DNA from: CAYLXC01 sp964387865 | Lineage (GTDB): Bacteria > Patescibacteriota > Microgenomatia > Daviesbacterales > UBA10151 | Direction: 5' to 3' | Assembly: GCA_964387865.1 (NCBI GenBank) | Contig: CAYLXC010000012.1 | Location: 1 to 27,884 of the forward strand | Length of the DNA: 27,884 nt | Shown here: positions 24,591-27,884 of the stretch, in pieces | Layout of the letters: every line of letters begins with the position of its first letter | Position numbering within the stretch: position 1 is the first letter of the stretch | The notes under the pieces: model-generated | Database searches by the model: none | Told to the model about the DNA's origin: nothing | What the model saw: the letters and a program-made list of their open reading frames with translations, nothing else | Translations under genes and position numbers: made by a program

Positions 24591-25049
24591 TTATCGCCAT
24601 AAGGGCGAATGAGCAGCTACTTCTAGGATTCTACCAAACCATCCACGTCGACTTCTATTTTGTAGACTTATATTTTGGACTTGTTGCTCTATTTTTCCTT
24701 TTACTAAATCAACCCACTCTTCAGGAATTTCATGGATTCTTCTTGGATCAATTTGCATTAAGTAGTCATCTAATACAGTATATTCTGGTACTCTAAGCCC
24801 TCTTATAACAACAAGAAGTGGATGAGTTTTTTCAACATTGGAAAGATGAGTTGTTTCATCACCAGGCAAAAATCCTAGCATCGCATTCATTACAGATATA
24901 CCTGGTACGCTTCTTTCTAAACGTTTGTTAATGTGGTCCAATCCCAAAGTCGCGGCTAATGCATCCGTCACTTGTTCAACACTTACGTTCTGAACTGTTA
25001 TTTCCCCTTTAACCGGATTTTGAATAAGATGTGCTAATTCTGACATCAT
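24591..25049 (-). CDS. Unrecognised 152-residue protein between ybaB and recR
   Basis: I do not recognise a family. The protein is soluble, with no membrane segment or signal peptide. It has an N-terminal region NPVKGEITVQNVSVEQVTDAL, a helical middle and PEYTVLDDYLMQIDPRRIHEIPEEW, and it ends in a basic aromatic tail (RRGWFGRILEV). Translation is well supported: GGAGGG lies 8 nt before the ATG at 25049, at the very end of ybaB. A second ATG follows at once. Its position in the ybaB-recR interval suggests a DNA-related or housekeeping role, by inference only. Confidence 0.75.
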   Translation of the reverse strand: MMSELAHLIQNPVKGEITVQNVSVEQVTDALAATLGLDHINKRLERSVPGISVMNAMLGFLPGDETTHLSNVEKTHPLLVVIRGLRVPEYTVLDDYLMQIDPRRIHEIPEEWVDLVKGKIEQQVQNISLQNRSRRGWFGRILEVAAHSPLWR

Positions 25050-25053
25050 ATAT

Positions 25054-25332
25054 TTACCCTCCAGGCATACCCATGCCGCCCATCATTCCTCTCATTTCTT
25101 CTGCAGCAACTTTTTGGGATTGTTTTAATGCTTCGTTTACTGCCTCTGTTACTTTACCCGCTTCCATTTCACCGGAAATGGATTGTACTTTTTGATCCGC
25201 TGTCATGATTACAGTAACACCTTTGTGTTCAACAGTAATCTTAATTTGTGCAAGTTTTTTTTGGACCTCCATAGCCTGATCCCTCATTTTCTTAAGATCA
25301 CCAAGCTGCTTTAAATTATCCATTAAACCCAT
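25054..25332 (-). CDS. ybaB: YbaB/EbfC-family nucleoid-associated protein
   Basis: 92 residues. The N-terminal helix LGDLKKMRDQAMEVQKKLAQI, central strands GVTVIMTADQKVQSISGE, and a C-terminal helix running into a Met/Gly-rich tail (MMGGMGMPGG) are typical. Family members are small dimeric DNA-binding proteins usually encoded next to recR, as here apart from one inserted gene. The reverse transcriptase gene ends 24 bases upstream, on the same strand. Confidence 0.93.
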   Translation of the reverse strand: MGLMDNLKQLGDLKKMRDQAMEVQKKLAQIKITVEHKGVTVIMTADQKVQSISGEMEAGKVTEAVNEALKQSQKVAAEEMRGMMGGMGMPGG

Positions 25333-25341
25333 ATGTCTGGT

Positions 25342-25347
25342 ATTATA
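25342..25347 (-). promoter_or_regulatory. -10 box upstream of ybaB
   Basis: TATAAT on the minus strand, 9 nt before the ybaB ATG and immediately after the RT stop. It would give ybaB a start independent of the retroelement. The -35 is weak. Confidence 0.5.
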
Positions 25348-25356
25348 TACTACCTA

Positions 25357-26295
25357 TCATTTCTGCGAAAGCTTTTCCTTTATAAGTTTATGCGTATTCC
25401 CATGTTTTAATAACCCTAAGTATGAATTCCTTGTTTCGCTAGTCTGGTTTTGTTTTAATTGCTTAAGCATTCTTTGTTTTGTTGAAGTTCTTAAAACTCG
25501 GTGATTAGGAAAATGAACCCAGCCCAAGAAGTCAACACTGGAAGAAAGCGTTTTGATAAAGAGTTTATCCGGATTAAGCGAAAGTTTTAACTCCTGTTTT
25601 AAGTATTCTGATATTTGAGGAATAAGATTTGTTAAATTCAATTTATTTTTATTAAAAATCACAAAATCATCTGCATAACGTATACAGTATTTAACCTTTA
25701 ATATCCGTTTTAGAAATTGATCAAATTCATTCATGTAAATATTAACCAGAAGCTGGCTGGTTAGATTGCCAAGCGGAAGACCAACTCCTCTTTTTCCTTT
25801 TGTATTAAAGCTATCAATAACCTGTCCCAAAAGCCAAATGGCACTACTATCTTTAATATATCGCCCTAAAATATTTTTTAAAATTTTATGGTCAATACTG
25901 GCAAAAAACTTGCTTATGTCGCATTTTAGCACCCATGCTGTTTTTGTGTCATTGCGAGAAACTTTTCTTGAAAGCTCCCTGAAACGGTTTATTGTACGGT
26001 GTGTGCCTTTATCTACCCGGCATGAATATGAATCATAAATGAATTTCCGGTCAAAATACGGGTACAGGATTCTATAAATGGCATGATGTAGAAGTCTGTC
26101 GCGTACACCAGCTTTATGAATATCGCGCGGTTTTGGATCGTTGATTTTAAATGCATGGTACGGACCGTGCCTATATGTTTTATGGAAAAGGTCTCGGTGA
26201 AGTGCAAGAATATTATCCATTAAATGCACTGAAAATTCCGCTACATCTTTCCTTTTTCTTTTGCCCCGTAAAAACTCTTGCCAGGAAATGAGCAA
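25357..26295 (-). CDS. Diversity-generating retroelement reverse transcriptase
   Basis: 312 residues from a TTG at 26295. The active site is CIRYADDFVIF (YADD), an earlier Asp lies in KCDISKFFASID, and LPLGNLTSQLLVNIYMNEFD carries the Ser-Gln form typical of DGR enzymes rather than group II introns. DPKPRDIHKAGVRDRLLHHA and YDSYSCRVDKGTH are standard DGR N-terminal motifs. It would copy the TR RNA with adenine errors into cDNA. The TTG is probably not the real start: the same frame stays open to 26361 and encodes SKRRLGHIYQSIISIENLL, which matches the N-terminus of DGR RTs such as Bordetella Brt. That stretch has no ATG, GTG or TTG and is joined to the ATG at 26377 only if the GA tract changes length. 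Confidence 0.93.
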   Translation of the reverse strand: MLISWQEFLRGKRKRKDVAEFSVHLMDNILALHRDLFHKTYRHGPYHAFKINDPKPRDIHKAGVRDRLLHHAIYRILYPYFDRKFIYDSYSCRVDKGTHRTINRFRELSRKVSRNDTKTAWVLKCDISKFFASIDHKILKNILGRYIKDSSAIWLLGQVIDSFNTKGKRGVGLPLGNLTSQLLVNIYMNEFDQFLKRILKVKYCIRYADDFVIFNKNKLNLTNLIPQISEYLKQELKLSLNPDKLFIKTLSSSVDFLGWVHFPNHRVLRTSTKQRMLKQLKQNQTSETRNSYLGLLKHGNTHKLIKEKLSQK

Positions 26296-26344
26296 ATTTT
26301 CTATGGAAATGATACTCTGGTATATATGGCCCAGCCTCCGCTTA

Positions 26345-26363
26345 CTCTCTCTCTCTCTCTCTC
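26345..26363. repeat. (GA)9 / (CT)9 dinucleotide tract at the RT start
   Basis: A 19-base perfect alternation, GA on the RT strand. From the ATG at 26377 the minus strand reads MEALLRERERE and then a stop just past the tract. With 10 (or 7) units it would read straight into SKRRLGHIYQ and the RT. The frame is therefore closed at 9 units. On the plus strand the tract lies in the avd 5' region. Confidence 0.9.
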
Positions 26364-26378
26364 AATAGTGCTTCCATT

Positions 26379-26762
26379 TTGAATAGGATTAAAGAGGGGT
26401 ATTTGGTTTGGATGAATATTGTTCTGCATATTCCTAAAGGCTCCCGCTACACAATCGGCGCCAGAATCGAAAATCATTTTCTTGATCTTCTTGAATTTGC
26501 ATATACCGCTTATTTTACCGAAAAAGGAAAGAAGGTGGAAAAAATTTCTGATTGCATTTTATGTTTGGACGTTCTTAAATTCTTAATCTCGGTAGCTTGG
26601 GAAGGCAAACTTGTTTCCAATAAACAATATGAGGAAATTTCTCTAAAACTTGATGAAATAGGTAAAATGTTGGGTGGATGGAGGAAAAGCCTGGGAAACC
26701 TCCAAAAGAAAAACCCCGCCTCAGGCGGGGAAAAGAAAATACTTTCTAAGACTGAAGACTAA
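26379..26762 (+). CDS. avd: Avd-like four-helix-bundle accessory protein of the DGR
   Basis: 127 residues. It matches the DGR accessory variability determinant / four-helix-bundle family: YLVWMNIVLHIPKGSRYTIG, a Leu-rich helix, LDVLKFLISVAWEGKL and the end EEISLKLDEIGKMLGGWRKS. Avd proteins form a basic barrel that binds the RT and the template RNA. The start is uncertain: TTG at 26379 keeps the conserved IKEGYLVW, while the ATG at 26412 would remove it. It is divergent from the RT and convergent to the TR, which is unusual. Its last codons contain a terminator hairpin for the other strand, and its stop lies inside the TR. Confidence 0.82.
   Translation: MNRIKEGYLVWMNIVLHIPKGSRYTIGARIENHFLDLLEFAYTAYFTEKGKKVEKISDCILCLDVLKFLISVAWEGKLVSNKQYEEISLKLDEIGKMLGGWRKSLGNLQKKNPASGGEKKILSKTED
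26709..26730 (-). terminator. Rho-independent terminator after the TR
   Basis: On the minus strand CCCCGCC-TGA-GGCGGGG (7-bp perfect stem, 3-nt loop) is followed by TTTTTCTTTT. It lies about 20 bases beyond the 3' end of the TR, so a TR transcript coming from the right would stop here, before the RT gene. On the plus strand it is not followed by T and codes for part of the Avd tail. Confidence 0.8.
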
Positions 26763-26880
26763 CCGATTCTTCGGATTCCACACATTATCAGGATTCGTCC
26801 AATTAGCATTCAACCACAACCCGTTCTCATTGTGTTCCAGTTCGAACACGTTCGGATTGCCGTTACGGTCAGTTTTGTGT
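26752..26880 (-). ncRNA. DGR template repeat (TR)
   Basis: Aligns without gaps to the VR at 27181-27309 on the same strand. Read in the VR frame it has 11 Asn codons (AAT/AAC), as in RNG-NP-NV, ENGLWLNANWTNP and WNPKNR, the usual TR design. The Asn differs in VR in 10 of 11 cases. By hand count 23 of 41 template adenines differ, against 15 of 88 other bases. The first 16 plus-strand bases (the 3' end of the TR) are identical in the two copies, the expected place of the IMH. Exact RNA ends are unknown. Confidence 0.87.
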
Positions 26881-26885
26881 AGCTC

Positions 26886-27167
26886 GCCATCCATTTCACT
26901 GCCTGCGCAATCTACTAAAAGTAAAAGGCGTCAAGCTGTATATTACTTGTGATTTAAAATCATCCAGCGTGCTACACCAAGTGTTTCTTTTTTTAAAAGC
27001 TAAATACAAACCCTCCACAGAAAGCCTTAGCCGCCTATGTCCTCAATTTATATTTGCCGGAAAGGTATCAAAAAACCATAGCCTTCTGAATTACCTATCT
27101 AACTTCTATTTTAGAAACAAAGTATTAAAGAGTCAAAAAATTATAAAAGTGTTTAAGGATTTAAGTT
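26886..27167. other. Gene-free stretch upstream of the TR
   Basis: About 280 AT-rich bases between the TR and the target-gene stop. No supported gene: the plus-strand frame here has no family signal or ribosome site. A TTGACG near 26927-26932 on the minus strand could be a -35 for a TR transcript, but no convincing -10 follows. No terminator hairpin is seen after the target gene. Confidence 0.5.
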
Positions 27168-27779
27168 TTACTTGCTGAGGCTGAAGACTAACCGATACTC
27201 GGGATCCCACCCATCGCCAGGACGCGCCCAATCAGCATTGAGCCACACGCCGTCCTGGCTGCGTCCCAGTCCAAAAACAAACTGACGGCCGTAGCGGTCA
27301 GCCATTGGTTCCATTGCCACCCAATACCAATCATTTAAAGGCTGGTTCGTATCCTGAAGGCGTAAATACAATCCCACTTCAGCACGGTTTAAACTATAAC
27401 CCCTGTCTTGACCGGCTTCGCAGAATCCTCTATATGGTGTACTTTTTGTTAAACCTAAATCTCTACCACTTGACCAAGCGAGTTTTATATCTTGGGGTTT
27501 ATCACGAAATTCCGTACGATCAATCAGATACTCAGCATCAGAGGTCACCTTAATACCCCTTTGCCTAAACGCTGCTCTAAGGGCTTCTTTTGACATGGTT
27601 CCGATTATTAAAGTTTCAGTTCTAACACCTTGTGGAAGTTCAACCTTAGCATGTCCTTTTATACTTAAAAGCCCTTTCGCTTCGGCTTGTACAGCCAAAT
27701 CTCCCGCCTGCCCGGCGAGAGCTTCTGCTCCTTCGATTCCACTAAAAAAGGCTTCTAAATCTCGTGCTTCTTTTGCCAT
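27168..27779 (-). CDS. DGR target protein with C-terminal variable region
   Basis: 203 residues, no signal peptide, so probably cytoplasmic. The N-terminal part (MAKEARDLEAFFSGIEGAEA...) is helical and Ala-rich. A middle segment (RTETLIIGTMSKEALRAAFRQ) is not recognised. The last 70 residues look like the C-type-lectin-like fold used by DGR targets, ending GVWLNADWARPGDGWDPEYRLVF. The VR covers about residues 158-200. The ATG at 27779 is chosen over TTG 27788 because the latter lies inside the -10 box. Base composition is near 50% GC, much above the neighbours, which suggests a different origin. Confidence 0.88.
   Translation of the reverse strand: MAKEARDLEAFFSGIEGAEALAGQAGDLAVQAEAKGLLSIKGHAKVELPQGVRTETLIIGTMSKEALRAAFRQRGIKVTSDAEYLIDRTEFRDKPQDIKLAWSSGRDLGLTKSTPYRGFCEAGQDRGYSLNRAEVGLYLRLQDTNQPLNDWYWVAMEPMADRYGRQFVFGLGRSQDGVWLNADWARPGDGWDPEYRLVFSLSK
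27181..27309 (-). repeat. DGR variable repeat (VR)
   Basis: 3' end of the target gene, matching the TR 429 bases away. The changed residues include N to Y, R, F, S and D at the TR Asn codons. The motifs LNA, W and RLVFSL are shared. It also has many non-adenine differences (GC-rich synonymous changes such as TTG/CTC). Confidence 0.88.
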
Positions 27780-27786
27780 ATTTTGC

Positions 27787-27815
27787 AATATACCATACTA
27801 TGAGTTGCTTGTCAA
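27787..27815 (-). promoter_or_regulatory. Strong promoter of the DGR target gene
   Basis: On the minus strand TTGACA (27815-27810), a 17-nt spacer and TATATT (27792-27787), then 7 nt to the ATG at 27779. Predicted start at the ATG (leaderless). Confidence 0.82.
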
Positions 27816-27836
27816 CTACCCGCGGACTGTGTTAAG

Positions 27837-27880
27837 CGAAATTTAAAATGTTACATATAAACGAAATCTGAATTGTTACA
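27837..27880. repeat. Two imperfect 19-bp direct repeats, 25-bp period
   Basis: CGAAATTTAAAATGTTACA (27837-27855) and CGAAATCTGAATTGTTACA (27862-27880) agree at 16 of 19 bases. They lie upstream of the target-gene promoter and run to the window edge. They could be an operator pair, or the end of a mobile element beyond the window. Confidence 0.5.
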
Positions 27881-27884
27881 CTCA

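Noticed and set aside
25357..26295. Group II intron or retron reverse transcriptase
   Set aside because: No maturase or endonuclease domain, no intron RNA ends, the SQ motif is DGR-type, and a TR/VR pair and Avd are adjacent.
26741..26930. TR as a degraded second copy of the target gene
   Set aside because: The frame upstream meets a stop, and only the VR-matching part is retained. The high density of Asn codons at exactly the changed positions is better explained by a template repeat, although a gene-end origin of the TR cannot be excluded.
26674..26952. Plus-strand frame across the TR
   Set aside because: It runs through avd in another frame and then the TR antisense; no homology signal. 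The TR itself explains the conservation.
26969..27178. Plus-strand 69-codon frame in the gap before the target gene
   Set aside because: AT-rich, no ribosome site, no recognisable motif; likely chance.
27780..27788. TTG start for the DGR target gene
   Set aside because: It overlaps the -10 hexamer, so it would not be in the transcript.

Overview
The window is about 27.9 kb of AT-rich bacterial DNA. Tight gene packing, ATGA/TAATG overlaps, many start codons only 5-7 nt behind a -10 box, an N-terminal membrane anchor of the 'GATHLLILVAVIGFIAF' style and a diversity-generating retroelement (DGR) with an Avd-type four-helix protein suggest a Patescibacteria/CPR genome, probably of the Microgenomates type. 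That assignment is inference; there is no rRNA or marker phylogeny here.

Region 1 (1-17.5 kb) is an almost complete de novo purine cluster, mostly on the minus strand and read right to left: purF, a purN-purD fusion, purSL, purQ, guaA, archaeal-type purP plus a diverged purP paralogue, a HAD phosphatase, bifunctional purH, purB, purE and the first codons of purC. purA and a second HAD protein form a small plus-strand pair between purP and guaA. purM, purK and guaB are not in the window. Short palindromic elements of at least four kinds are scattered through this region. Several sit inside reading frames, in frame (purSL, guaA, purQ and the dockerin protein).

Region 2 (17.5-25.3 kb) holds a membrane-anchored glycosidase-like protein with a C-terminal dockerin, a divergent dgkA/undecaprenol-kinase plus PAP2 phosphatase pair, an M16 peptidase-cmk-cysS-coiled-coil gene run, recR, an unrecognised gene and ybaB.

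Region 3 (25.3-27.8 kb) is the DGR and is the most interesting part: a minus-strand DGR reverse transcriptase (YADD, SQ motif), a divergent plus-strand avd, an Asn-codon-rich template repeat (TR), and a GC-rich target gene ending in a matching variable repeat (VR) behind a near-consensus leaderless promoter. By hand alignment 23 of 41 template-A positions differ between TR and VR, against 15 of 88 other positions. The conserved N-terminus of the RT runs upstream into a (GA)9 dinucleotide tract and is out of frame with the only good ATG there. One more GA unit (or two fewer) would join them. The tract therefore looks like a phase-variation switch on mutagenic retrohoming, or a decaying/misassembled RT start. 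The non-A divergence of TR from VR agrees with a system that has not recently rewritten this target.
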